64,000 nucleotides of DNA. Source: Tillus elongatus (lineage: Eukaryota; Arthropoda; Insecta; Coleoptera; Cleridae). Location of the stretch: assembly GCA_964006375.1 (NCBI GenBank), contig OZ023267.1, positions 12,935,846 to 12,999,845 on the forward strand, read 5' to 3'. This document shows, piece after piece, positions 12,681 through 25,232 of this stretch. Both the position numbers and the translations under genes were made by a program. The notes beneath the pieces were generated by a model, which saw only the letters and a list, made by a program, of their open reading frames with translations, made no database searches and was not told where the DNA came from. Position 1 is the stretch's first letter. Each line of letters begins with the position of its first letter.

Positions 12681-15600
12681 GAGAGAAGATTTGGAGGTTC
12701 GGAGGAGAAGGAAATACATGTGCCGGCAAGGAATTCCACAACTTGGAAGTCCTCAGGACAAAAGAGCGAGCGCTAACAAGATGTTCTATGTCTGGTGACC
12801 TGGACAGTAAAAAGGTGCACTCGCTCTGTTCCCCTGGTAGATCTGTTGGGGGCAGCAGGTGGAGGAACTATGGAAGACAGCTCCTCTGAGCAGTGCCCGT
12901 GCAGATATCTAAAAGAGAGAGAGAGAGGTCACCAACGTCACGTCGGCGGGCAAGGAATGGCAGCCTTTGGGTGAGGGTAGGGTCACCTATAGCTCTCTTC
13001 TGAATAGAGTCCAGGATAGCGAGTGTAGAAGCGGTAGCGGCACCCCAGATGTGGGAGCAGTATTCGAGGTTTGGCCTTATTGGTGAAGTATATAGGGTAT
13101 AGAGATTAGCTGGTGAAAAGTATTTGCGAGCCCGGAAGAGGAAACCTAATTTCTTAGCAGCCGCTTCTGCAATTGATGTGACATGTTGGTCCAATTGAGA
13201 TTTCGATCCACAGAAATGCCAACAAGTGAAAAGGACTCATTACTTTGAATAACTTGGTTGTTCGTTATGATGGGTCTAGGGCTGGTGTATCTCTCATGAG
13301 AAAGAAAGCAAGACTGAGATTTGGTGGGGTTGAATTGTACAAGATTTCTACTTCCCCAGTCTAATATTTTTTGGAGATCCACGGAGCCACAACCCTCCAT
13401 GAGTCTGCGATCCTCATCTAATTGGGCTAAAGAGACTGGCTTAGAATATTGTATATTTGGGTGGGAGGGGTGCTTTTGTCTGCGTAACTGTGAACTGGGT
13501 TGGATGTGCTAGAGAGGAGGTTATTGATGTGGAGAAGAAACAAAGTAGGGGCTAAAGCTGAACCTTGAGGAACTCCTGCATTAATTGGATACACTTCAGA
13601 GGAATAGCCATCCACGACAACAAAAATGCTCCGGTTGGAGAGGAAATTTGCTGTCCAGGTACAGAGTTTTGATGGTAGGCCATAGGCCGGAAGTTTATTA
13701 AGCAGCGCTGCTTGCCAGACCTGGTCGAATGATTTGGATATGTCTAGAGCGACAATCTGGGATTCACCGTGTAGTTCCATAGACTTGTTTCAAGAATGGG
13801 TGACAAAGGAAAGGAGGTCGGCAGTCGATCTGCGCTGACGGAATCCATACTGCCTCTCGTGGATTAGACTGTGTTTTTCAATAAATTTTAGTAATTCGGT
13901 GTTTATATACTTTTCCATCACTTTAGAGACGACTGAAAGGAGCGAAATTGGCATGTAGTTGCCAGGAAACGGTTTGGATCCTTTCTTGGGGACGGGTTGT
14001 ACTCGAGCAGGTTTGCAGTTACTAGGGAATCTGCCTCTATTGTAAGATGTCTGAAACAGACGAGTCGGGATAGGAGCAAGTTCTGGTGCACATTTTTTGA
14101 GAACAATTGCTAGAATCTCGTCAAGGCCAGAGGCTTTCTTGGTATTATGAGAAGAGAGCATCTTTCGTACCTTTTAGTTTTGAAAATGATATCAGTCATT
14201 TTATGCGCGACATTGGGGACTATTGGTGGTCGAACATTTGGAGGTGGGTTAAGAGTAGAATTGCCGGCGAACAACGAGGCAAAAAGTTCAGCCTTGCCCA
14301 GGGCGGTAGAAACAATTTTATCCCCTGAGACAAGAGGTGAGAACGTGCTCTTGCATAAATTATTCCCAATAGATTTAGCAAGAGTCCAGAGGGGTTTGCC
14401 GCCGTTGGAGCTTAAGAGGACTTTGTTTTTGATGTGGTTATTAAACAAGTTTTTTGCCTCAGAAAGAATGCGGACATAGCGGTTTCTTGCGTCGTTAAAT
14501 GCTTGACGGTTTTCTTGACTGAGATTGTGTAGAAGCGTTTTGTGAGTTTGACCTTTTCAAGTCTGGCCTTGTCATAGGATTTAGAGAACCAGGGATTTTG
14601 AGTGGCTGAAGAGGTTTTCTGTGTACGTGGAATAAATAATTCCATGCCAGCTTGGATAGTTTCGGTGACGTTTTGTGAGATATCAGAGGGGTCAGGATGA
14701 GAGAAGCAGACAGACGCCCATGGAAATGAGGAAAAGTAATCCCGCATTTCGTCACAGTTTGCGGAGTTGTAGTGCCAAAAGATACGTGGGTGTGATGACT
14801 GTGTGACCTCGGGTTACATTGCGCAGGAAGCAGTGACCATGCTGTGGTCTGAGCGACCAAAGGTGGCGGTGACTGATATCTTATAGCATTCAGGTTTTGT
14901 AGTAAGAATAATTTCCAAGGGATTTGAGCTGTGTGTTGGGATGCGAGGAAAGTAAGTAGGTTGCTGAACCATATTGGGTAAAGAATTTCTGACTGCAAAG
15001 GCCTCCGCTGCTCTCCCTTGTGGATCCGTTTTTGAATATCATAGCCATTCCTTATTATTCACATTGAAGTCACCAAGAATAGTGACCTTTGAGGAAGAAT
15101 GTTCAGAAATCAGATGGTCGGTTTTTTCAGAAAGGTAGCCAAAGAGCTGGACAAAGTTGTTGTCAGAAGGTGACCGATAAATGCAACAGATGAATTTAGT
15201 TGCAGCCCTGAGTCAGAGTTTTATCCATAGTATGTATTTTCTTCTAGCTTCTAAATTGGAGAGTCTGGTGCAGGGTAGATTGCTACGCAGTATGCGCACA
15301 CGCATCTATGCAATCTAAAGGAATTAAGGAGCTCATACCCTGGGAAATTAAGGTGATTAGTGGCTGTTTTGGCATTGATTTGGGTTTCGGTGAGGAAGAG
15401 GAGTTGGGGCCTATTAGCCTGGAGGAAATGGTGGACGGAGTTCAGGTTAGAATTTAGGCCACATATATTCGAGAAGAATATATTAAATCTTGATGCTGGC
15501 GCCTCCTGCACACCCCTCTACCAGAGATCCGAATGGAGGGGTATTTTACCTCCGGAATATCTTGTACAAGGAGGAGCCATCATTATTTTTGCTTACAAGG

Positions 15601-15860
15601 GAAACCGACTCATACACCAGAACCGGAAACGTCCGTTTGGGACTTGATATATGGAGTGGTACCTCCTTGGGCGTGAAAAAATCCTTTACTCTCAGGTAAA
15701 GGAAAATTCCACTACAACCTGCTTGACTCCGATTAGACGCCTCGTACGACAGGCAGGAGTTACCATGGGCCTATTCTTTTGGTTAGTCCCCGGACTCACA
15801 GGGGTAGTAGTAAACACAGGGTTGCAGTAAAGTGTAAATTTACCGAAATTACATTCCACA
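12681..15860 (-). mobile_element. CR1/jockey-group retrotransposon copy 1, longest copy
   Basis: Read on the minus strand. Part of the 5' region (15520-15860) contains the CTCCTGCCTGTCGTACGAGG phrase. An AP-endonuclease N-terminus follows (15251-15511, SNICGLNSNLNSVHHFLQAN and FLTETQIN), then a linker (14412-14998) and the reverse transcriptase: YGFRQRRSTADLLSFVTHSW (13790-14161), ALDISKSFDQVWQAAL and NAGVPQGSALAPTLF (13427-13780), and the thumb region with RPNLEYCSHIWGAA (12868-13194). The catalytic motif reads YADK rather than YADD, and several frameshifts separate the pieces. The last ~100 bp of the 3' end are missing. It is a dead copy but gives the fullest view of the family. Confidence 0.88.
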
Positions 15861-16329
15861 TTGTTGCCTATAATGTCTTTTTCAGATAATATCGAATACG
15901 GCACTAAAGTTGCTTGCTGTTTCACCCCTTTTTTATTTTTATATTACATATACAAGCACAAGATAAGTAAGTATAATAAAGGGGGCCCTAAATTAACATT
16001 GGGGCTACACAAACTTAAAAGTAGAGAAGACATTTTGATCGTGTAAAGCCATAAGTTTGATTTGATATCAGAGTAGTATTCTGATCATAAAAAAATACTT
16101 ATAACTGTATGCACACAAAAATTAGTAAAATACATTTATAAAATCTAATAAAAAACAACAGTTTTACGATTCTATTTTAAAGAACATTGACGTCCGTGGT
16201 ATTGAATTTGACCCAACGAACCTAACAAATATTGTCTTCCGCACGGAGACAAACTATAAAAAATGCCTATGTTCTCTTAAGTTGTAAATTTTAGTTTCAA
16301 TCACTTAAACAATTTGACAGATATCGCGT
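15861..16329. other. No recognisable gene
   Basis: AT-rich sequence with nothing I can identify. Confidence 0.4.
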
Positions 16330-16469
16330 TTTAAAAAATATTTTTTATTTTTTTGTTCAGAAAAATTGGCCATTAAAATATGATGAACAAACTCATCCAA
16401 GCCATTAACAAAACAAGGGTAATTCCCAAATTTGGTCCAAATCAGTGAAGAATTTTTGAATTATCCGTT

Positions 16470-16551
<82 letters not shown>

Positions 16552-16668
16552 TTTAAATATAATTTGTATATTAGAAATAAGTTCCAGAGGCCCTAATTCG
16601 CTCTCATTTGAAGAATCTCACCATCGATACCTCTCTATTAGTGAATTTTCTGAATAAAAATTCACTAA
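16330..16668 (-). mobile_element. Family A element, 3' truncated
   Basis: Minus strand: palindromic 5' end near 16640-16668, leader, (TA)n at 16472-16548, then the post-core phrase up to about 16330. The hairpin end is missing. Confidence 0.8.
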
Positions 16669-17457
16669 AAACATACACACACAAGATTTTTATTGTATAA
16701 CATTACATCATATAGAATGGAGTACGACAGGAAAACGTTAGACAGAACAAGGGACACGTACAAACCGACCGAAGCATGTTGGTCAGTGTCCAAAGGCAGG
16801 GTCTATTTTCCACATGAGCGATGACCAGCCCAGCTCATATGTGAAACCTTTTCCACTAGTGGAGACCAGTAATTTGTGGTCCGTAGAAACCAATATCCAT
16901 AATATCTTCAACATATTATACTGTATATGAGTACAGAAGGTTTATATATATATATAAGCGTTATAATTATGCTATCATAAGGTTTGAACTTTACAGTCTA
17001 ATTATTTTGAGCAAATGTTAGTGTGAGTAGCAGTGTATGGTTAGACTAATTACGCAAAAGTGCAGTTAAAAGCGATATGTACCGATAGAAGCTGCTAGCC
17101 ATAATGCGCTTCGTTACCTTCTCAAATTAGTTTGTATTTACTTTCTTGCGATTCTTGCTTTTGCACTGGACTTCATGCTTGTTTGCTGCGTGTTTTGTGT
17201 AATTTCTCGTTATCCAGTTAGATTTCCTAGATTGTTATGCATGTAAAATTTATCTTGATTGAGAAGATATCGCCTGTGAAGCAGTTTTCACTTCCATGTT
17301 TTCTGAAAATATTCAATTACACTGGCCCATTAGATCTATCTGCGTTATTATTAGAGGTAGAAAGATGCTCAAATAAACAAGCTCATTCATGATTTAGTTT
17401 TATATCTATAAAATTCTGAACAGTTCCGAAGCGATTTGACGAAAACCAAAATGTGCG
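16669..17457. other. No recognisable gene
   Basis: AT-rich; a small TA run at 16940-16956. Nothing identified. Confidence 0.4.
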
Positions 17458-17530
17458 ATTTTTAGTGAATTTTCTTTAAAAAAATTCACTAATGAGATCG
17501 GGATTTCGGAATTTTGAAAAAGTTTCTACA
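17458..17530 (+). mobile_element. Family A 5' end fragment
   Basis: TTTTTAGTGAATTTTC and its facing AAAAAATTCACTAATGAGATC are followed by the start of the leader. It is cut off where the CR1/jockey-group tail begins. A family A 3' end of the long type lies beyond that element at 19085-19410, so they may be two halves of one interrupted copy. Confidence 0.7.
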
Positions 17531-19012
17531 ACAATTTTTTTTTAATTTTTATTTTATTTCAACAACACACTACGAGGGCTTACAGCCTAAATACAATCGT
17601 ACCGTGGGTGTCGACAAGGAGGAAAGAGGCAACTTGTTAATTCTGGACTTGAAGGTTTGGAGGTTCGGGGGAGAAGGAAAAACATGTGCCAGCAAGGAAT
17701 TCCACAACTTGGAAGTCCTCGGGACAAAAGAGCGGACATAACAAGATGTTCTATGTCTTGTGACCTGGACAGTAAAAGGGTGCATTCGCTCTGTTCCCCT
17801 GGTAGATCTGTTGGGGGCGGCAGGTGGAGGAACTATGGAGGAAAGCTCCTCTGAGCAGTGCCCGTGCAGATATCTATAAAAGAGAGAGAGGTCACCAACG
17901 GCATGTCGGTGGGCAAGGGACGGCAGCCTTTGGGTGAGGGTAGGATCACCGATGAGACGTATAGCTCTCTTCTGAATGGAGTGCAGGATAGCGAGTGTAG
18001 GAGCGGCAGCGGCACCCCAGATGTGGGAGCAGTATTCGAAGTTTGGTCTTATTTGTGAAGTATATAAGGTATAGAGATTAGCTGGTGAAAAGTATTTGAA
18101 ATCCCGGAAGAGGAAACCTAATTTCTTAGCAGCCGCCTCTGCAATTGTTGTGACATGTTGGTGCCAATTGAGATTTCGATCCATAGAAATGCCAACAAGC
18201 GAAAAGGACTCACTACTTTGAATAACTTTGTTGTTTATTGTGATGGGTCTAGGGCTGGTGTATCTCTTATGAGAAAAATCAAGACTGTGATTTGGTGGGG
18301 TTGAATTGTACAATATTTCTACTTCCCCAGTCTAATATTTTTTGGAGATCCACGGAGACGGAACCCTCCATGAGTCTGCGAACCTCATCTAATTGGGTTA
18401 AAGAGACAGGCTTAGAATATTGTCTATTTGAATGGAGGGTGCTGTCGTCCGCGTAATTGTGAACTGGGTTGGATGTGCTAGAGAGGAGGTCATTGATGTG
18501 GAGGAGAAACAAAGTAGGGGCTAAAGCTGAACCTTGAGGAACTCCTGCATTAATTGGATACAGGAACAGGATACAGACGGGTTGTACTCGATCAGTTTTC
18601 CAGTTACTAGGGAATATGCCTCTATTGTAAGATGTCTGAGACAGACGAGTCAGAACAGGAGCAAATTCTGGTGTGCATTTTTTGAGAACAATTGCTGGGA
18701 TCACGTCAAGGCCAGAGGCTTTCCTGGTATTAAGAGAAGAGAGCATTGTTCGTACCTTTTTAGTTTTGAAAGTGATATCCGTCATTTTATGCGTGACATT
18801 GGGGACTGTCGGTGGGTGAACATTTGGAGGTGGGTTGAGAGTAGAATTGCCGGCGGACAACGAGGCAAAAAGTTCAGCCTCGCCCAGGGCGGTAGAAACA
18901 ATTTTATCCCCTGAGACAAGAGGTGGTAACGTGCTCTTGCAGAAATTATTCCCAAAAGATTTAGCAAGAGTCCAAAAGGGTTTGCTACCGCTGGAGCTTA
19001 AGAGGACTGTAA
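17531..19012 (-). mobile_element. CR1/jockey-group retrotransposon copy 2, internally deleted
   Basis: The intact 3' end is an A-rich tail (T-rich on +) just left of the TCAACAACACACTACGAGGG phrase. The minus-strand frame 17570-18313 covers the thumb and C-terminus (RPNFEYCSHIWGAAAAPTL, FVPRTSKLWNSLLAHVF). Near 18562 the frame jumps from the NAGVPQGSALAPTLF region straight to RVQPV, so the palm region with the first catalytic Asp is deleted. YADD is still readable (NYADDSTLH). The 5' side ends near 19012. Confidence 0.88.
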
Positions 19013-19084
19013 TTTAATTAATTAAATTAATTCCCCGGTCCGTGCCAGTTCTGAGCTGACCTTTAACGTATATAATTTCGACCA

Positions 19085-19410
19085 CGTAATTATAATGCAT
19101 GTTTGTAAGAAAAAGAAATTCGAGACGCATCAAGTGCGTTATGGTAGCGAATTTTTATGAAATGCTTTAAATTTAAATAGCACAATTTGCTATTAGACTA
19201 CAGGGTTCGTTGGCCAAGAACCTAGTTTTTTCGAGAACATTTTAAGTTTATTTTCTAAAAATTTTCGTACATTGTGTCTACTATATAGGTTATACTGGTA
19301 ACAAAATTTGATGCCTGATTTCTTTAAAAAAACGCATACTTGCTATTTAAAACCTTTTTATGGAAATTCACCACCATAACGCACTTGCTGCGTCCAGACT
19401 TTTTATATTT
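19085..19410 (+). mobile_element. Family A long-type 3' module bounded by inverted hairpins
   Basis: Left side GACGCATCAAGTGCGTTATGG and right side CCATAACGCACTTGCTGCGTCC face each other about 300 bp apart. The same inverted module ends the long A copies at 28705, 32697 and 47664. Non-coding. Confidence 0.75.
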
Positions 19411-19705
19411 CCTTATAGTCATATAGTAACAGTAATATAATAATAGTAATATACAGAATGCTTCCGGGGGAATGGGAAGTATTTCAGGGGTGGAATCAGG
19501 GAGTCAAAACAAGAAAAATAAACCAATAAGTTATAGTTCGAATGTCAACCACTCTTGAAACTTTTTTTTTTTTTAATAACACACTTTCTTCCAAAAATCA
19601 CTAATAGAGAGGTAACGATGGGAAGACTTTCGGATTTTTTTTTTCAAATGAGGGCGAATTAGGGCCCCTAGAACCCCTATCCGAGGCCCGTTTGAATTGT
19701 TATAT

Positions 19706-19774
<69 letters not shown>

Positions 19775-19965
19775 CAAGTGATTGTTTTTTTTTACAATCA
19801 ATTTTTAAAATGCACTATATTTGTAGCTTGATGAACGGCTCTCAATACAGTTTTAGACTGAAAGTGTAGCATAATATAGTGGAAGTGTAAACAAAATTAA
19901 GTCAAGTCTCTATAAAAATGATTTTAAAACAATTTGTTCTTTTATCTTTAAACTTAAACATAAGA

Positions 19966-20248
19966 CTACATACAGACTTGGAGACTACTTCTCTGGCTTC
20001 ACTTCGTTTTCGTTTTTGTAGGTGAAGGACGTAGCCAGCGCGTAAGCTAACTGGAGCAAGTGGCCCTTACGCATTCTAGAAGTTCTAGGATGTTCCTCAA
20101 CGTTTCTGTGACTATAATTTCGCTGCTTGACAGCATTCTCAGACAGATAAAAATTGGAACTATAGCTTACGCGCTGGCTACGTCCTTCACCTACAAAAAC
20201 GAAAACAAACAGTGAAGCCAGATAAGTAGTCTCCCAGTCTGTATGTAG
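19966..20248. mobile_element. MITE with ~84-bp terminal inverted repeats
   Basis: The left arm (19966-20049) and right arm (20163-20248) are near-perfect inverted repeats. CTACATACAGACT opens it and AGTCTGTATGTAG closes it; CGTAGCCAGCGCGTAAGCTA is mirrored at the inner ends. It interrupts the Y interior, which resumes after some 50 bp of filler. The flanks TTAAACATAAGAC and TTAAACACAAGAC may be a duplicated target. Non-coding; superfamily unknown. Confidence 0.85.
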
Positions 20249-20444
20249 TATGGACAAGTTTTACCAAGTAAGGGCAACAACAATCAATGAATTAAACACA
20301 AGACGTCATCTAAGATAGAAACAGTCGTTGAATGTAAGTGACAATTCTATTATTTCTGTAAATAATTGTTACGTTTACTTTTAATGTACTATAAAATACC
20401 CGGGGCATGAAGCTGTCGTCAAGTATCATGTAAACAAAACGTTT

Positions 20445-20515
20445 TCTTAGATAGCTCATTGGTAGCGTGCTTGTCTTCTACGCAGAAGGTTCCGAGATCG
20501 ATTCCCGCTCGATGA
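20445..20515 (+). other. tRNA-Arg(UCU)-like segment inside Y element (copy 2)
   Basis: Starting at TCTTAGA, the segment follows tRNA numbering exactly. Box A is TAGCTCATTGG (20452-20462), the D loop has GG, the anticodon loop is CTTCTAC (TCT anticodon after T33), and box B-like AGATCGATTCC lies at 20495-20505. Five of seven acceptor pairs, three of four D-stem pairs (one G-T), four of five anticodon pairs (two G-T) and three of five T-stem pairs can form by my hand fold. No CCA or clear terminator follows. Probably a tRNA-derived relic, not a working tRNA gene. Confidence 0.6.
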
Positions 20516-21160
20516 ATGTATGGTTTTTTGTTTGTTTTACTTTGACATTTGGAGAAACAATGGTGTACAGATTTACTTACGTTTTGAACAAGATCTCATT
20601 TTTGTGTAAAACGCCTCAATAACTTTATCACCTTTGAGTCTGAAATTATAATTTTCAGCAGACCTTTTGTTATTGTTGATACTGAAAAACCGATGTAATT
20701 AGGTTGACTAAAACGAAATCATTCAGATGAGTAATAAGGAAAAATAACTACTACGTTTATAATTTGGCAGATACTTTGTTTTTCTAAACATGAATTAAGT
20801 TCCCTTCTGGAAAGCTTTTGTGACTTTAATGAAATTTGTAATACAAGCTTCTTTTAAAGAGACTTACACTATCTATAGATATAGCAAAATTTAATTTTTT
20901 AGCTTGATAGAAATTTAAGATTTGGGGATTTTTCTCTAAAAGAGTTAGAACACAAGATTTTTTTGATAATAAGAGATATGGATGGTAACACTTTCGAAAG
21001 AATTCTTCAAATGTGCGCGTACTAGGACCTCTAAAATCGATCTTCAAGGTCTATGTCAGTTTAAAGTATTAGCTTTACTAATATATCGTATAATAATAGT
21101 GTACAATTCTTATGAAAATTCACTACTGCCCCGTCCCGAACTTTTTTGTACTTCCTTACC

Positions 21161-21394
21161 TTTCGGCACCATAAAAACTCAATCTTCGGCTGTAATATAT
21201 AATAGATTTTGCTAACAACGTATAATATTGGCTATGTGCCCTTTTTTTTACCTCCGTGCGATCAATTTTTTTCTCTAAATGCTTACAATTTTTTTAATCC
21301 ATAGATCTAAATTTTAGCATATGTCACTCGTACTAACTTTCAAGAAAATCGGTTCGTTATCGTGTTATCGTAAACATATAAATTCAGAAACTCA
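21161..21394. other. Short AT-rich gap
   Basis: Nothing identified between the end of the Y element and the next retrotransposon. Confidence 0.4.
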
Positions 21395-23388
21395 CCTCTA
21401 AATCCTGCGACAAGGCCAGACTTGAAAAGGTCAAAGCTCACAAAACGCTTCTACACAATCCCAGTCAAGAAAACCGTCAAGCATTTAATGACGCAAGAAA
21501 CCGCTATGTCCGCATTCTTTCTGAAGCAAAAAACTCGTTTAATAACCACATCAAAAACAAAGTCCTCTTAAGCTCCAACGGCAGCAAACCCTTCTGGACT
21601 CTTGCTAAATCTATTGCGAATAATTTCTGCAAGAGCACGTTCCCACCTCTTGTCTCAGGGAACGAAATTGTTACTACCGCTCTGGGCAAGGCTGAACTTT
21701 TTGCCTCGTTATTCGCCGCCAATTCCACTCTCAACCCACCTCCAAATGTTCAACCACCAACAGTCCCCAATGTCGCGCATAAAATGACGGATATCACTTT
21801 CAAAACTAAAAAGGTACGAAAGAAGCTCTCTTCTCTTAATACCAGGAAAGCCTCTGGCGTTGACGAGATCCCAGCAATTGTTCTCAAAAAATGCGTACCA
21901 GAACTTGCTCCAGTCCTGACTCGTCTGTTTCAGACATCTTACAATAGAGGCATATTCCCTAGTAACTGGAAAATTGCTCGAGTACAACCCGTCCCCAAGA
22001 AAGGATCCAAAGCGCTTCCTAGCAATTACAGCCTATTTCTCTCCTTTCAGTCGTCTCTAAAGTGGTGGAAAAGTATATAAACACCGAATTACTAAAATTT
22101 CTAGAAAAACACAGTCTAATCCACGATAGGCAGTATGGATTCCGTAGCGCAGATCAACTACCGACCTCCTTTCCTCTGTCACCCATTCTTGGTACAAGTC
22201 TATGGAACTACACGGCGAATCCCAGATTGTCGCTCTAGACATATCCAAAGCATTCGACCAGGTCTGGCACGCAGCGCTGCTTAATAAACTCCCGGCCTAT
22301 GACCTACCACCAAAACTCTGTACCTGGACAGCAAATTTCCTCTCCAACAGGAGCATATCTGTTGTCGTGGATGGCCATTCCTCTAAAGTGTATCCAAGTA
22401 ATGCAGGAGTTCCTCAAGGTTCAGCTTTAGCCCCTACTTTGTTTTTCCTCCACATCAATGACCTCCACTCTAGCACATCCAACCCAGTTCACAGTTACGC
22501 GGACGACAGCACCCTCCACTCAAATATACAATACTCTAGGCCTGTCTCTTTAGCCCAACTAGATAAGGATCGCAGACTCATGGAGGGTTCTGTCTCCGTG
22601 GATCTCCAAAGAATATTAGACTGGGGAAGTAGAAATCTTGTACAATTCAACCCCACCAAAACTCAGTCTTGCTTTCTTTCTCATAAGAGATACATCAGCC
22701 CTAGACTCATCACAATCAACAACCAAGTTATTCAAAGTAACGAGTCCTTTTCACTTGTTGGCATTTCTGTGGATCGAAATCTCAATTGGCACAACACATG
22801 TCACGTCAATTGCAGAAGCGGCTGCTAAGAAATTAGGTTTCCTCTTCCGGGCTCGCAAATACTTTTCACCAGCTAATATCTATACCTTATATACTTCACA
22901 AATAAGGCCAAACCTCGAATACTGCTCCCACATTGGGGTGCCGTTGCCGCTTCTACACTCGCTATCCTTGACTCCATTCAGAAGAGAGCCTACACTTATC
23001 CAAAGGCTGACATCCCTTGCCCACCGACGTGCCGTTGGTGACCTCTCTCTCTTTTATAGATATCTGCACGGGCACTGCTCAGAGGAGCTTTCTTCCATAG
23101 TTCCTCCACCTGCTGCCCCCAACAGATCTACCAGGGGAACAGAGCGAATACACCCTTTTACTGTCCAGGTCAGCAGACATAGAATATCTTGTTATGCCCG
23201 CTCTTTTATCCCGAGGACTTCCAAGTTGTGGAATTCTTTGCCGGCACATGTTTTTCCTGCTCCTCCGAACCTCCAAACCTTCAAGTCCAGAATTAACCAG
23301 TTGTCTCTTTCCTCCTTGTCGACACCCACGGTACGATAGTATTTAGGCTCTAAGCCCTCGTGGTGTGTTGTTGAAATAAAAAATTTTA
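21395..23388 (+). mobile_element. CR1/jockey-group retrotransposon copy 3, 5' truncated
   Basis: Begins in the linker after the endonuclease (TCCTGCGACAAGGCCAGACT). Frames: 21784-22080 (fingers, RVQPVPKKGSKALPSNY), 22202-22828 (ALDISKAFDQVWHAALLNKL, NAGVPQGSALAPTLFF, SYADDSTLHSN with the catalytic Asp pair intact), 22638-23339 (thumb and C-terminal region, FIPRTSKLWNSLPAHVF). At least two frameshifts break it. The 3' end is complete (AGCCCTCGTGGTGTGTTGTT, then an A-rich tail) and runs into a reversed family A piece. This copy has the best preserved palm domain. Confidence 0.9.
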
Positions 23389-23490
23389 AAAAGGGTTCCA
23401 GAGGGGCTAGTTGATGCTGATTTGAAGATGTTTTTTAAAAGTCGCGATCTTCTCAAGATCGAATTTGGGTTCTACGAAAATTCGCTAATG
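23389..23490 (-). mobile_element. Diverged family A 5' end fragment
   Basis: GGGTTCCAGAGGGGCTAGTT and GAAAATTCGCTAATG match the reversed leader and 5' end of family A with many changes. It lies directly against the retrotransposon tail, so copy 3 may have inserted into it. Confidence 0.6.
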
Positions 23491-24129
23491 AGATGAAAAA
23501 TATATTATTATCTGTAAACACATGCACGATTCTATTGTATTGGATAAAAACATTTTATATCTACAATAATCTCCGCATTTTCTATTTAGTATCTAAGATC
23601 ATGATTACCCATCAATCAAATTTGTAAATGCTCTCTCTGAACGGCAGCAGGTGGCTACTGTTGCATTCATCTTACATAAGCTTCTACATATTTGATGTAA
23701 ACTTAAGCGTAGTTAATACCTGGATGCAGTCAATCAATCAATATAGTCAGGAGAGAGTAGATATACCTATTACAAAACTTAATGAATGTAAATGTGACTT
23801 ACCTTTCTGAACAAGTTCACTATAAGCGGTATAATTACCGCTTTAAGCAAAGAGCTAATTTTCATTAAACCGTGTAGCATTCTTGTGTGTTTTCATGGCT
23901 ACCATGTTATAAACAACGTGTTAAAGTGGCATACATTTTTTATAAAACTCTAAGGTAATTATGCAATTAAGACATAATTATTAACATGCGATTTTGGACT
24001 GGTTCCGTTCATGGAGCTTGGATTTTCAACTGGGATTATATTAAATAAACCACAACGCAAACATACACACCGAAAATATCAGTTCTCACTTAGTGGGAAA
24101 GTCTTAAAGTGTATACGAGGGAAATTTAA
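23491..24129. other. No recognisable gene
   Basis: AT-rich; the small frame 23628-23810 has no recognisable motif. Confidence 0.4.
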
Positions 24130-24184
24130 AAGTCTGGGCACAGCAAGTGCGTTATGGTAGTGAATTTTCATAGAAATTATCTAC
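24130..24184 (-). mobile_element. Family A 3' end fragment
   Basis: CACAGCAAGTGCGTTATGGT and GTGAATTTTCAT are the reversed 3' terminus; only about 55 bp remain before the next retrotransposon tail. Confidence 0.75.
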
Positions 24185-25232
24185 GCAATATTTTTTTATT
24201 TTAACAACACACCACGAGGGCTTACAGCCTAAATACTATCGTACCGTGGGTGTCGACAAGGAGAAAAGAGGCAACTTGTTAATTCTGGACTTGAGGGTTT
24301 GGAGGTTCGGGGGAGAAGTAAAAACCTGTGCCGGCAAGGAATTCCACAAGTTGGAAGTCCTCGGGACAAAAGAGCGGGCATAACAAGATGTTTTATGTCT
24401 GGTGACCTGGGCAGTAAAAAGGTGCATTCGCTCTGTTCCCTTGGTAGATCTGTTGGGGACAGCAGGTGGAGGAACTATGGAAGAAAGCTCCTCTGAGCAG
24501 TGCCCGTGCAGATATCTATAAAAGAGAGAGAAATAGAGAGGTTACCAACGACACGTCGGTGGGCAAGGGATGGCAGCCTTTGGAGGAGGGGAGGGCCGTC
24601 GATGAGACGTATAACTCTCTTTTGAATAAAGTGCAGGATAGCGAGTGTAGAAGCGACAGCTGCACCCCATATGTGGGAGCAGTATTCGAAGTTTGGCATT
24701 ATTTGTGAAGTATATAAGAGATTAGCTGGTCAAAAGTATTTGCGAGCCCGGAAGAGGAAACCTAATTTCTTAGCAGCTGCTTCTGCAATTAATGTTACAT
24801 GTTGGTGCCAATTGATATTTCGATCCACAGAAATGCCAACAAGAAAAAAGGACTCATTACTTTGAATAACTTGATTGTTAATTTTGATGGGTCTAGGGCT
24901 GGTGTATCTCTTATGAGAAAGAAAGCAAGACTGAGATTTGGTGGGGTTAAATTGTACAAGATTTCTACTTTCTCAGTCGAATATTTTTTGGAGATCCACG
25001 GAGACAGAACCCTGCATGAGTCTGCGATCCTCATCTAATTGGGCTAAAGAGACAGGCTTAGAATATTGTATATTTGAGTGGAGGGTGCTGTCGTCCGCGT
25101 AACTGTGAACTGGGTTGGATGTGCTAGAGAGGAGGTCATTGTTGTGGAGAAGAAAGAAAATATGGGCTAAAGCTGAACCTTGAGGGACTCCTGCATTGAT
25201 TGTATACAGTTTAGAGGAATGGCCATCCATTT
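24185..25232 (-). mobile_element. CR1/jockey-group retrotransposon copy 4, 5' truncated
   Basis: Intact 3' end with an A-rich tail on the minus strand. Frames 24475-24699 (PNFEYCSHIWGAAVASTLA), 24795-25034 and 24973-25230 (NAGVPQGSALAHIFF, SYADDSTLHSNIQYSKPVSL). It stops near 25232 inside the GHSSKLY segment, as expected for incomplete reverse transcription. Frames are broken. Confidence 0.88.

Larger units (their letters stand above)
19590..21160 (+). mobile_element. Family A element with Y-type interior (copy 2)
   Basis: A leader (5' palindrome only half preserved), (TA)n at 19709-19768, then directly the Y interior with its tRNA-like segment, and a 3' end where the hairpin is partly deleted (TACTGCCCCGTCCCGAACTTT). 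This copy shows that Y is an interior variant of family A and not an independent repeat. It is interrupted by a MITE at 19966-20248. Confidence 0.82.
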
